A stretch of DNA of 64,000 nucleotides, taken from assembly GCA_030765065.1 (NCBI GenBank), contig CM060990.1, positions 213,071,290-213,135,289 on the forward strand, in the 5' to 3' direction. Positions 34,891-44,599 of this stretch are shown here, one piece after another; position 1 is the first letter of the stretch, and the number at the start of each line of letters is the position of its first letter. This stretch comes from Deroplatys truncata. Taxonomy: Eukaryota > Arthropoda > Insecta > Mantodea > Mantidae. The notes under the pieces are model-generated. The model saw only the letters and a program-made list of their open reading frames with translations, did no database searches and was not told the origin of the DNA. A program made the position numbers and the translations under genes.

Positions 34891-35192
34891 GAAGAAGTAG
34901 AAGAAGAAGACACCAGTGACAAAGTATTATATTGTTTACATAGTCAATCTGCTAAAGCACCAATACGAAGGTACAATTCATCAGGTTATGACATATCTTC
35001 GCCAAAAACAGTAAGTGTACTCCCTTGGAGTAATACTATTTGGATACAAAAGTTAGCATAAAGCTTCTTAAAGATACCTACGGCCAACTGGCTACACAGT
35101 CAAGTTCAGCAATTCAAAATTTAATAGTAAAAACACCTCAAACAAAACAAATTAAGAAACTAAAAATAACTACACAAAATTCCTTTAGTTAA
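34891..35192 (+). pseudogene. dUTPase remnant
   Basis: dUTPase removes dUTP from the nucleotide pool and is carried by many DNA viruses and retroviruses. After an acidic linker the frame shows QSAKAPIRRYNSSGYDISSP, the N-terminal strand and motif 1 region, then PWSNTIW. A frameshift near 35,055 is followed by KLLKDTYGQLATQSSSAIQN, which corresponds to motif 2 (usually GRIAPRSGLA). The usual Arg-Ser-Gly is replaced (QSS), so the active site is damaged. The gene ends in KTPQTKQIKKLK and lacks motifs 3-5. The plus-strand position is opposite to the core genes. Confidence 0.7.
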
Positions 35193-35222
35193 ATATGCAA
35201 ACATTAACAAACAAATACTAAT

Positions 35223-35788
35223 ATGTTTAGTATATGTGGCAGTTTATATCATCATCATGTAACATATTATGATAAATATAGATGTCCTGTTTTTGAAAAT
35301 TCAATTTCAAAAGTCGTTAAAGACAGATCAGTGTACTGCATCAGATTTTCTTCTGGTGTAATTCATAAATTTCATAGAACGTTTATTTGGTCAGCCATTT
35401 CAATATATTTAACTTTGGATGAGAAGTTTATAATAGAGTTTAAGGAATACTTAGACTGGATGTATTTATGTGAGTATCAAAATTCTCAGAAAAAACAATA
35501 GAGTCATGTGAAGAATACATAAGTTGCACCGTTTTGTGCGAAAATCAAATTTTGTCAGAAAGATTCCTGAGAAAATATATCCACAAATTATATCTTCTTG
35601 ATGTGGCTAAATTACAACCACTTACAGAAAGCTTTGTTAGAGACTATAAAGAATATTTTAAATGGGAAGTCTTGCTAATGAATGGCAGTTTAAAAGAAAG
35701 GTTTATAGTTGAAACATACGATCTCTTAAAACATCCAGAGCAAAGGAAAATATATACAAAATATGTTTTAAGAAATTTATCATCATAA
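35223..35788 (+). pseudogene. Protein with about 23-residue repeats, one frameshift
   Basis: Two adjoining open pieces (35,223-35,501 and 35,534-35,788) read as one protein after a single frameshift near 35,487. It starts MFSICGSLYHHH. From about residue 60 it has repeats of the pattern L-[ST]-E-x-F-[IVL]-x(3)-[FY]-x(3)-[LF]-x-W-x(2)-L. Examples are LDEKFIIEFKEYLDW, LSERFLRKYIHKLY, LTESFVRDYKEYFKW and LKERFIVE. I recall repeats of this kind in proteins of large DNA viruses, where they form helical solenoids. Function is unknown. It is the best-preserved plus-strand gene of the element. Confidence 0.6.
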
Positions 35789-35789
35789 A

Positions 35790-36404
35790 AAAGAAACACT
35801 TAACATATAACTTAATACTATAATAATGTACAGACTTGAAAACGCTTACAAATTAATTAAAAACACAACATTGCTTGTTGTAGTTTTCTGGAAGTAGGTG
35901 GGCCATTGTCGCCCAAAAAAACTATGAATAAAAATATATATTATCTTTTTTTTCTTTGTTATATGTTTAAAAAAATCCTTATCTCCTCTTCCTTTATAAC
36001 TCCTTTGCATTAGTTTTTATATAATATACGAAAATTTGTCACTATGGTTTTCAACTTCTTTCTTTTCCTCTTCACTTCTTCTACCTCCAATCTAATGAAA
36101 AAAAGAAAAACTTAAGTTACTTACAACTTAATACTATAATACTGTACAGACATGAAAAAGCTTACAAATTAATTAAAAACATAACATCGCTTGTTGTACT
36201 TTTCTGGAAGTAGGTGGGCCATTGTGGCGTCGCCCCAAAAAACTGAATAAATAAATTACCTTTTTTCTTTGTTATGTATTTAAAAGAATCCTATTTCCTC
36301 TTCCTTTATATCTCCTTTGCATTAGTTTTTTGTGTAATATACGAAAATTCGTCACTATGTTTTACAACTTGTTCCTTTTCCTCTTCACTTCTTCTTCCTC
36401 CAAT
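35790..36404. repeat. Tandem duplication of an approximately 300-bp unit
   Basis: Units at about 35,790-36,093 and 36,094-36,404 match closely. Both contain CTGGAAGTAGGTGGGCCATTGT, followed by AT-rich and then CCTCTTCACTTCTTC-rich sequence. The second unit leads directly into the LINE endonuclease. They may be duplicated Polinton sequence or 5' promoter monomers of the LINE. Confidence 0.9.
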
Positions 36405-37426
36405 CTCTAAGAGATTACTCATTAACAGTATTTCATCAAAAAATCCAAAGTTTAAGAGATAAAATCTCTGAGTTATTAATTAGTTTCGAAAATGAAAGTA
36501 AAAGCCCAGATATCTTATGCATAACGGAACATCACATGGACAAACAGGAAATATTACATATCTCAATGGAAGTCTACAACAGAGCAGCATATTATTGTAG
36601 AAAAACTCTCTAAAAGAGGTGTGAGTATCTTGGTTAAGAAAAACGTACAGTTTGACAATATTGATCTGGATAAATACTGTATAGAACAAACATTTGAGTG
36701 TTGCGCAGTTCATATAAAAATGCCAGTCAATGAACTAATTGTATTAACAGTATACAGAGCCCAGCTGCCAATTTTGGAAACCTCCTATACAATCTGGATG
36801 CTGCTCTAAAATGTCTATTCAAGCCTAAAATTGAATTTATACTTTGTGGTGACTTAAATATAGACTTCATTAAAGACAGCAACCAAAAGGAACAAATTTG
36901 TTCATTATTAAGAACATACAACCTTGTGCATACAGTCAACTTTCCAACTAGAATTCAAAAAAATTCCAAAACAGCTATAGATAATATTTTCATAGATATG
37001 TCTAAAAATGAGTACCATGAAATCCAACCCTTAACTAATGGACTTTCAGACCATGATGGACAGTTGCTTAAAATTAATTATAACATTCCCCATTCCAAAA
37101 TAACGAATCATGTATCCAACTACCGAGTCATTAACAGTCAGAACAATAAACTCTTTAATTACCAGCTTTCAGAACAAACCTGGGAAGAAATATACAAAAA
37201 GAACAATATGAATGACAAGTTTAACTCCTTTCTAAATACTTTCATAAAGATTCACAGCTCAAGTTTTCCATCTCATGTAAAGAAAATTATTAACACAGCT
37301 AGAAATGGCTGGTTAACACAAGGTATTAAGATATCCTGTAAACACAAAAGAGAACTCTACATGGCTACTAGAGAAAGCAACTGTGAGAAACATAGACAAC
37401 ACTATAAAAATATTGTAAAATTTTAA
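36405..37426 (+). pseudogene. LINE apurinic-type endonuclease domain
   Basis: Fragments of the EEP endonuclease that nicks target DNA: SPDILCITEHHMD (Glu/His region) near 36,510, RGVSILVKKN near 36,620, LCGDLNIDF (Asp-x-Asn) near 36,850, and LSDHDGQLL (Ser-Asp-His) near 37,060. The last 166 codons (36,926-37,426) are open. At least three frameshifts occur earlier. The domain would be the N-terminal part of ORF2. Confidence 0.85.
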
Positions 37427-37429
37427 AAA

Positions 37430-39300
37430 GGTTATAAATGTAGCTAAAAAACTCTGCTGTGAAAAGCAGATAGAGTCCTCAAATAACAAGCCTAAGACAA
37501 TATGGAAAATTATATAAAAAAAGAGACTGGTAAACATCACACTCAAAAGGAAATAAAATAAATTAGAGTAAATCATATCACCACAAAAGAACCACAAGAA
37601 ATAGCAACATTATTTAATGAGTATTATATTCAGTTAGCAGAAAATTTACTGTTACAGTCCAAATAACAAGTGGAGGACCCTATTTCATATTTGAAAAAAG
37701 CAAGCGTAGAGCAGCGTATTTGTACAGAAATAGTGCGCACGAGCACGATAGAAGTAAATAAAATGACAAAATCCCTCTAAAGCAAGAATTCATCAGGTTG
37801 TGACGAAATAACTACAAAGGTATTAAAACTATGCGCTGATAAAATTAGAAACCCTTAAGTCATATATGTAACTTCTCCTTTGTAACAGGAATTTTTCCTG
37901 ACAGGCTAAAGTATTCTATATTTAAACCACTATACAAGAAAGGGCAAAAGTCACAACTGTCGAACTATAGACCAGTATCATTACTAACTGCTTTCTCCAA
38001 AGTATTTGAAAAACTTATGTTAAAACTAATATGTCACCACCTAATTAAAAATAATATTTTAGCAAAGGAGAAGTTTGGATTTAGGAAAAACATGTCAACC
38101 AATGATGCCACTTTCAACTTAATGAATGAAATTTTGAAATCACTTGACAATAAATGTAATACACTAGGAATATTCTGTGACCTATCAAAAGCATTTGACT
38201 GTGTAAATCATAATAAACTCTTATCAAAATTATCATATTATGGCATAAAGAATAAAGCATATCAATGGATTGCATCTTACCTATCAAACAGACATCAAAA
38301 TGTCATAATAAATACTGCAGATAATTCCAAAATATATTCCAAATGGTCAGAAATAAAGCATGATGTTCCACAAGGTTCGATTTTGGATTCCATTATTGTT
38401 TCTAATATATGTCAACGACCTCCCCAGAGTAATAAATGAACATGCTCACCCAGTTCTCTTCGCAGATGATACAAGTATTATAATTAAAGAACACAACATC
38501 AGTTGCCTCTCAGAGTTATTTAACGGTATTTTCAGTGTGCTAAATAATTGGTTCGATAGTAACAAAATTCATATAAACTTTGAAAAAACTAAGTATATAA
38601 ATTTTCACACAAAAAATAAAAGTATTGCAGACATAAGAATTGAACATGAAGGCAACGAAATTACTGAAACTTGTAGCATAAAATTTCTTGGTCTTCTTAT
38701 AGATCATAATATGAATTGGAAAGACCATATTGACTACATCCTACCAAAACTAAACTGTGCATGTTTTGCAATTAGATCATTAATTCATTTTACAAATAAA
38801 AGCATCCTAAAACAGCATATTATGCTTATTTTCATTCAATTATGACTTATGGAATAACATTTTGGGGAAATTCAGTAGACGCAAAAACAAATATTTCTTT
38901 TACAAAAAAAAAGTAATAAGAATTATGGCAGGTGTAAAGAAATCAACTCATTTTAAACCACTATTAAAAACATTTGGAATTCTACCACTAGCCTGTGAGT
39001 ATATTTTAGCTGTACTTTTAACCGTGGTTGACCACCCAGAAGTGTTCATAAAAATTCAGACATATACAGCAAACAAACCAGAAATGGGCAGGACTTACAC
39101 AGGCCAACCAATAACCTACAAGTATTCCAAAAAGGGGCTTACTACAATGGTATAGTATCATTTACTTCACTTCCATCATATATTAAGGAACTGGAAACTA
39201 ATAAAAATAAATTCAAGTTAGCATTAAAAAGATATCTCATCACTCACACCTTCTATATAAAGAAGGATTTCTTTCATTCAAAAAATAACTGACTGGAAAA
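37430..39300 (+). pseudogene. LINE reverse transcriptase domain
   Basis: It shows the canonical series: KEKFGFRKNMSTNDATFNL, GIFCDLSKAFDCVNH (first catalytic Asp), VPQGSIL, LFADDTSII (the A/Y-x-D-D motif), and FLGLLIDHNMNWKDHI. The main open pieces are 38,017-38,439, 38,360-38,845 and 38,862-39,155. Single frameshifts near 38,400 and 38,850 break the palm and thumb. The enzyme would copy the element RNA at the nicked site. Confidence 0.9.
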
Positions 39301-40557
39301 TGTTACCAAATTTTATAACTACATTAAGTATAAATAATATTGTTTTAAAATTTTTAGCTCTAACGTACTCTACATAACAACTACAATTTATTTACATACA
39401 AGTACACAATGTAATTATGACGTAATCTACATCCTAGAGTAGACTAGCTTTCTTTAAGCTGGTCTAGCTCACTATAGGTTCAATAGATTGAGATCTTATG
39501 TTATGTTATGTCTTCTCCTTTTAATTCCTCAAGATCGTAGTTTATAAACATATCAGGTTCCTCATCATTTTTCGCATCTGTGCACGCCCCCGTTTTAGTT
39601 ATCTTCGATATTAAAGTTTTTAATTACTGAAATTGAACATATATATGATGAGCATTTCTTTCAATACTGTCAACCAAATCCTTGTGCTTAGATAAATTAT
39701 GATTTCGAACTTCCAATTCGCTCTTCAAACCTGCTATCGTGGCACCCGATTTTTTCAAATCTTCTTTAATTCTTTTATTTTCCTTGGCTACTAAATTAAT
39801 TTTTCGATTCAAATGGGCAGGACTTACACAGGCCTTACACAGGCCAACCAATAACCTACAAGTATTCCAAAAAGGGGCTTACTACAATGGTATAGTATTA
39901 TTTACTTCACTTCCATCATATATTAAGAAACTGGATACTAATAAAAATAAATTCAAGTTAGCATTAAAATGATATCTCCTCACTCACACCTTCTATATAG
40001 AGGAGGATTTCTTTCATTCAAAAAAATAACTGACTGTAAAATGTTACCAAATTTTATAACTACATTAAGTATAAATAATATTGTTTTAAAATTTTTAGCT
40101 CTAACGTACTCTACATAACAACTACAATTTATTTACATACAAGTACACAATGTAATTATGACGTAATCTACATCCTAGAGTAGACTAGCTTTCTTTAAGC
40201 TGGTCCAGCTCACTATAGGGTCTATAGATTGAGATCTTATGTTATGTTATGTCTTCTCCTTTTAATTCCTCAAGATCGTAGTTTATAAACATATCAGGTT
40301 CCTCATCATTTTTCGCATCTGTGCACGCCCCCGTTTTAGTTATCTTCGATATTAAAGTTTTTAATTACTGAAATTGAACATATATATGATGAGCATTTCT
40401 TTTAATACTGTCAACCAAATCCTTGTGCTTAGATAAATTATGATTTCGAACTTCCAATTCGCTCTTCAAACCTGCTATCGTGGCAACCGATTTTTTCAAA
40501 TCTTCTTTAATTCTTTTATTTTCCTCAGCTACTAAACTACTTTTTCGATTCAAATTT
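39083..40557. repeat. Tandem duplication (about 735 bp) of LINE 3' end plus flank
   Basis: Unit 1 (39,083-39,816) and unit 2 (39,817-40,557) match almost exactly. Each contains the LINE 3' end and about 305 bp of downstream sequence. The junction reads GATTCAAATGGGCAGG: the flank side has GATTCAAAT and the LINE side AAATGGGCAGG, so AAAT was shared at the join. A further 11-bp slip (TTACACAGGCC) lies at the start of unit 2. Confidence 0.95.
39624..39851 (-). pseudogene. Duplicated C-terminal part of the coiled-coil gene
   Basis: It encodes the last 60 or so residues of the 40,365-40,757 gene with a few changes (INLVAKENKRIKEDLKKSG). It arose in the 735-bp tandem duplication and lacks the proper start. 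Its upstream codons come from LINE sequence. Confidence 0.85.
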
Positions 40558-40757
40558 TTCGGCTTTTCATTACATTGTCTTACAAGCTTTTGCTTAACCT
40601 TACCAACGGAAGTCTTACATTTTTCAAACGCAGCTCTCTTCAAGCTCTCTTCAGAGATGCGTCCTTCAGATTCGGTTGACCCCGGGCCACATTCTGATCT
40701 AATGTTCAACGTGCCTTCAGCGACCCACCTAGATGAGGATCTTTTTACCCTTCCCAT
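40365..40757 (-). CDS. Coiled-coil protein of unknown function, Polinton right arm
   Basis: An intact frame of 130 codons starting MGRVKRSSSRWVAEG. The first half is charged and Ser/Gly-rich. The second half (SLVAEENKRIKEDLKKS, then ATIAGLKSELEVRNHNLS) has heptad spacing that predicts a coiled coil. It ends NAHHIYVQFQ. I do not recognise the family; a loose likeness to the N-terminal coiled coil of shugoshin was noticed but is not strong. The C-terminal part is duplicated at 39,851-39,624. It is the only gene in the element without a visible break, although a longer original gene cannot be excluded. Confidence 0.5.
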   Translation of the reverse strand: MGRVKRSSSRWVAEGTLNIRSECGPGSTESEGRISEESLKRAAFEKCKTSVGKVKQKLVRQCNEKPKNLNRKSSLVAEENKRIKEDLKKSVATIAGLKSELEVRNHNLSKHKDLVDSIKRNAHHIYVQFQ

Positions 40758-40759
40758 TA

Positions 40760-41227
40760 TAACACTTTTGTTTCCTATCTTTAATTTCCGTTGGCCATCC
40801 CCACAATTTCCAAAAACATGTGTGCGTGTGCGTGTGCGTGCGCGCGCGCATGTTTTTTTTTAACTTTTTCCCACCCAGATATATTTCCTCACAACATTTT
40901 ACCATAGAACATGATTGGGTGGAAATAACTGTAATAAACTGCTTTCTTTGTCTCTATATTCAGTATTTGCATGAAACACATCACATTAAAACAGGCTCTG
41001 TCCAGTTTCTTTTTGTGGGACTTAGTCTGGACTAAGCTCACAGACATTAGAATAAATATGGAGGACTCCTAATTTGCATTATTCAGCTACCCTGTAGATG
41101 TGAGTATACATTTTGGCTGTTCACCAAATTTTAGTCTGACAGTCCTGTAAGTGTGAAAGAGAATCTGTTGCATAATAGTTGTGATTATAAACAACCTGAT
41201 AAAACTGCAGCCTCCAGCAACAGCAGC

Positions 41228-41316
<89 letters not shown>

Positions 41317-41516
41317 TAACAACAACAATAATGCATAACTTGTCTGATGAAAAAAGATTCTTTTGTGGATGCTTGTTGTTGTGTACATAATTATGTATAC
41401 CGTGTTATCTCAAGAACTAAGTAATGTGTAAATTAAATTGTAGTTGAGATAATGGATGGTATGGAGAAATCAGGAGAAGCTTCTGCGCTTGCGCACACTG
41501 CCATAATGCACTACCA
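40760..41516. other. Right subterminal Polinton region, no gene
   Basis: It contains a (TG)n/(CG)n tract at about 40,818-40,851 and a (CAA)n-(AAT)n-(AAC)n microsatellite at 41,216-41,331. The remainder is AT-rich without recognisable features. Homopolymeric frames (poly-Asn, poly-Leu) come from the microsatellite. Confidence 0.8.
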
Positions 41517-41897
41517 CCTAGTAGCATTGACGTAAACTTGTAGGGTTAGTAGAAACAGAGTGCAGGTAAATCTTCATGCACTTGTGCACTTCTTCAAGTG
41601 TGCAAGAGTGCACAACATGTACACATTATCCCCATAAGATAATTACATCATACCAGCTGCACAAGCGCAGAAACTCCTTAAAATGTGCATGAGTCAAGTT
41701 GTGCTAGGGAACGTGTTGCTATATGTTTCATCGAGTTTAGAGAAGTAGCGTGGTATATTTAAATGTCATCGATTTTAAATCACCACATATACTTTACGTT
41801 TAATAGTATTCAAAGAAAAAATAACCAATAATTATGCAAGCTGTCAAAAGTCAGGGTGTTCACATGCTCTTGTGCTCTTAAGCAGCAGCTGACACTG
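41517..41897 (-). repeat. Polinton right terminal inverted repeat
   Basis: The counterpart of 19,790-20,136. The inner edge is CTAGTAGCATTGACGTAAAC and the outer tip is GACACTG. It has a few short extra stretches compared with the left copy, for example around 41,560-41,610. Both copies have diverged substantially, so the insertion is old. Confidence 0.92.
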
Positions 41898-41989
41898 GCC
41901 CTAGCACCCACTCTTGTGGAATTATGCATACTAATTCTCCATTGTGATCTATATACTCCTGAGTTACATTTGGCAATTAAATTACACTT

Positions 41990-43950
41990 TGCTTAAAATT
42001 TAATTAATGCGATTGGAACCAATAGACATTATGAGTTTTGATATTATGATATTTAAGTTTTTTGAAAGGATTTTCATGACTTATGGAGTAGAGTGCTTTG
42101 GGATATCACATTTTATTGCAGCTGTATTTTGGTTTGAATCTAAATTTGTTACCATTTCTTTTACCATAGAGGTTACTGCAGTAATTGTTGAGGGGCTTTT
42201 TCAGCAGCCATGTTGATAGTAATTTACTATTTTGTTACTTTCTAGAAAGGTTTTTAATCTGGAGTAGATTATTTTCTCTAATACTATTGAGAAATAGGTC
42301 AAGACAGATATGGGGTAATAGTTTCTATATTCATATGTTCCTCCTTTGAGCTGGGGTATTCCAAGTGCATATATTTCATCCTTACTGAAAAAACACACAA
42401 ATGAAAGGATTGATTAAATATTTTGGCAAGCAGTTCACTTATTAAGTCCTTTACTATTTTTACAAGTCTAGGAGGTAGTTCATCCCACCCACTTGAGCTT
42501 TTTTATATTATTTTTTGTTATATGCAAAAGATCAAAAGGTGATGGGTTAATGCAAACATTTTGTGCTTTAGTAAGATCCTTGTGTATACATGAAGAATCT
42601 TACGAGTTTCTTTAGATACCTATATTTTAGTGAAAAAGTAATTTAGAGATTCAGTCTTGTCTGCTGTAATAATATTGCTCTTTGGCTCAGAATTTTGTTT
42701 ATTTTATAATCCTAGCTCACATTTCATTAACCACCATGATGCTTCACTTTTGTTATAAGCTTCATTTATATATTTTACAATGGCCATTTAATTTGCTTTC
42801 TTTATTACCTTTGGTAAATCTTGGTGTACATTAAATAATGTCTTGTTAACTGTATATCATTGGATGCTTTGTAAAGGTTGTACAGAAGTATTTTACATTT
42901 ACTGAGTACTTTAGTATCAGGTGTATCCAATTTCGCAAGAGCGTTTTAGATATTTGCTTGTAAATTATTTTAGGAAAATATAAATTATCAGAAGTAAAAA
43001 AATTTATTTATAAATGTGTCGTAATTTTGATTGTTTGTGACATATCAAAGAACTAATTTATATCCGATAGATGACTCCTAAAGTTTGTTATGTTTTTGTC
43101 ACTAAACATTCACATGGTTATGTATCCTTTTGAGTTTTTATCTTCCATGCTTACATTAGTAAGGGTGATAAATAAGGATTTATGATCTCATGGACTGTAA
43201 TATAGTAACCACTCTCATATGCAGTATTTGTAATTATGTTGTCTATACAAGTAGAGGATGTATTACTTATTCTAGTCAGTTCATTATATTTTAAGCAGAA
43301 TCCATAGGTTTCCCAAATATTGTGAAATGTGTTTGCAATTCTCTTTTTTTTTTTTTTTTAATTAATGAAGTATTTGAATTTAATGTGTCTATATTGCAAT
43401 TAGTTGCATTTAACTTCCTCAGAAAAATCTCAAAAATGTTTAAAAAGGGTTCAAAAGTAGTATAATAGGGAACTCTGTATATGGAGATATCAACTGTCTT
43501 CAGACCAACTATTTCAATTGCTGGTATTTCAAAAAGACAGTCTTCTTGGTGTGCTTTTAAGTCTTCTTTCTTTATATATATTTTCCCTTGGGTATGGCAT
43601 AGAATACTTTTTACTTATATACAAGAACCTCCTCTTTGTCCTGTTTTTCCGGAGGTGATCAATGATATTGTGTCCTTTTAATTTATTCAGTACTCAAATT
43701 TTCAGATTACTTCAACAGTGTTCTTTCGAGCAAATAATAGAAATATTTGTTAAAAGTAATTCTTCCAAAAATATTTCCAATGATTCTACTTTTGTGCTCA
43801 TTCCTGTCTTCAATTGTTCTGAAGACACTGTTTCCTCTTCACATTGGTTTTTGGGACTTGTTTTTCGGATCATGCTGATGTTGCAGTTAGTACTGCATAT
43901 GTTTGATTTGCTTATCTGATGTTGAGAATCAACTATTTGGAACTCTACCA
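41990..43950 (-). pseudogene. Decayed non-LTR retrotransposon (endonuclease end and RT start)
   Basis: On the minus strand, scattered frames read as a LINE ORF2. Examples are GGSCIYISKKY near 43,630, LKAHQEDCLFEIPAIEIVGL near 43,540, SSGWDELPPRLVKIVKD near 42,480, and GTYEYRNYYPISVLTYFSIV within 42,398-42,201 (the YRPIS block). It then fades near 42,010, before the catalytic palm. Many stops are present. It lies just outside the Polinton right end. Confidence 0.75.
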
Positions 43951-44599
43951 GGATGCATAATGTGCTAAAGGTGGTTTTGAGAGAATTTTAATTTTCTGTT
44001 GCTGCAGAAATAAGACATGAACAGCAAAACAGTCCCTTGAAAGGAAAAAAAATGTGTGTTAATTCTCAAATAACTGTTTAAAGTTCTGTGTCAGCAGAAC
44101 CACCACCACTGCCACCTTTTGCCTTAATTCAATCTGAGCAGTCATTTTCTATGCCACCAGTTCATCAATTTCATAGTGAGTGACAATATGGACAAAATTT
44201 TAAACCAAACATCTAAAGTTGCCACATAGCATTAGTGTGCATGACTTTACCCATCATTTTCTTATATGCTCTTAATACAAGGCAGAGTGAAGTGGTTGGT
44301 TTCCTTTCCAGAAGACACATGTGTAGCATTTCACAATGCATTTTCTTACAGATTGCATGTTGCCATTGTTGTGTCATTATTTAAAAAAAGATAGAATTTG
44401 TATTTGAAAATGTACAAATTTTCTTTACTTCATTTTTTATGATTATAAAATTTAAACATGTTTGCTATGCATTTTGGATTGAAACCATTGGAAATATGTA
44501 TCTCTGAATATGTGCATACTCTTTTTTAATATTCTGGGCTGATAAAATTAGACTCACCTAACTAAATGTTACACTATGAAAGAAAATTTATTGATTTGT

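Larger units (their letters stand above)
36405..39507 (+). mobile_element. Jockey/BS-like LINE inserted in the Polinton
   Basis: One plus-strand non-LTR element with endonuclease and reverse transcriptase remnants and a 3' end of the type CTTATGTTATGTTATG, a short tail repeat. It lies within the inverted repeats of the Polinton, so it came later. The 5' end seems truncated within or just before the endonuclease. No certain target duplication was found, because the 3' junction was later altered by a tandem duplication. Confidence 0.85.
19790..41897 (-). mobile_element. Polinton/Maverick (adintovirus-like) element, 22.1 kb
   Basis: A terminal inverted repeat at 19,790-20,136 matches the reverse complement of 41,517-41,897, both starting CAGTG. 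Between them lies the full set of genes that defines this class: protein-primed DNA polymerase B, retroviral-type integrase, packaging ATPase, adenain-like protease, and major and minor capsid proteins. Known elements of the class are usually 15-20 kb; the excess here is explained by a LINE insertion of about 3.1 kb, its duplication, and a MITE. No 6-bp target duplication is evident at the ends as I define them. Every gene has at least one break, so the copy is inactive. The class sits between transposons and viruses of arthropods. Confidence 0.93.

Noticed and set aside
39490..39520. Telomere-like repeats
   Set aside because: The TTATG repeats are the tail of the LINE and too few; insect TTAGG repeats were not seen.
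40365..40757. Shugoshin homology of the coiled-coil ORF
   Set aside because: Coiled coils give spurious likeness; no diagnostic residues could be confirmed by eye.
41121..41390. Poly-Asn, poly-Tyr/Cys and poly-Leu frames
   Set aside because: They arise from the (CAA)n/(AAT)n microsatellite near the Polinton right end.
19784..41903. 6-bp target duplication of the Polinton
   Set aside because: The bases outside the terminal repeats (AATATA on the left, GCCCTA on the right) do not match; either the tips are misplaced by a few bases or the flanks have changed.
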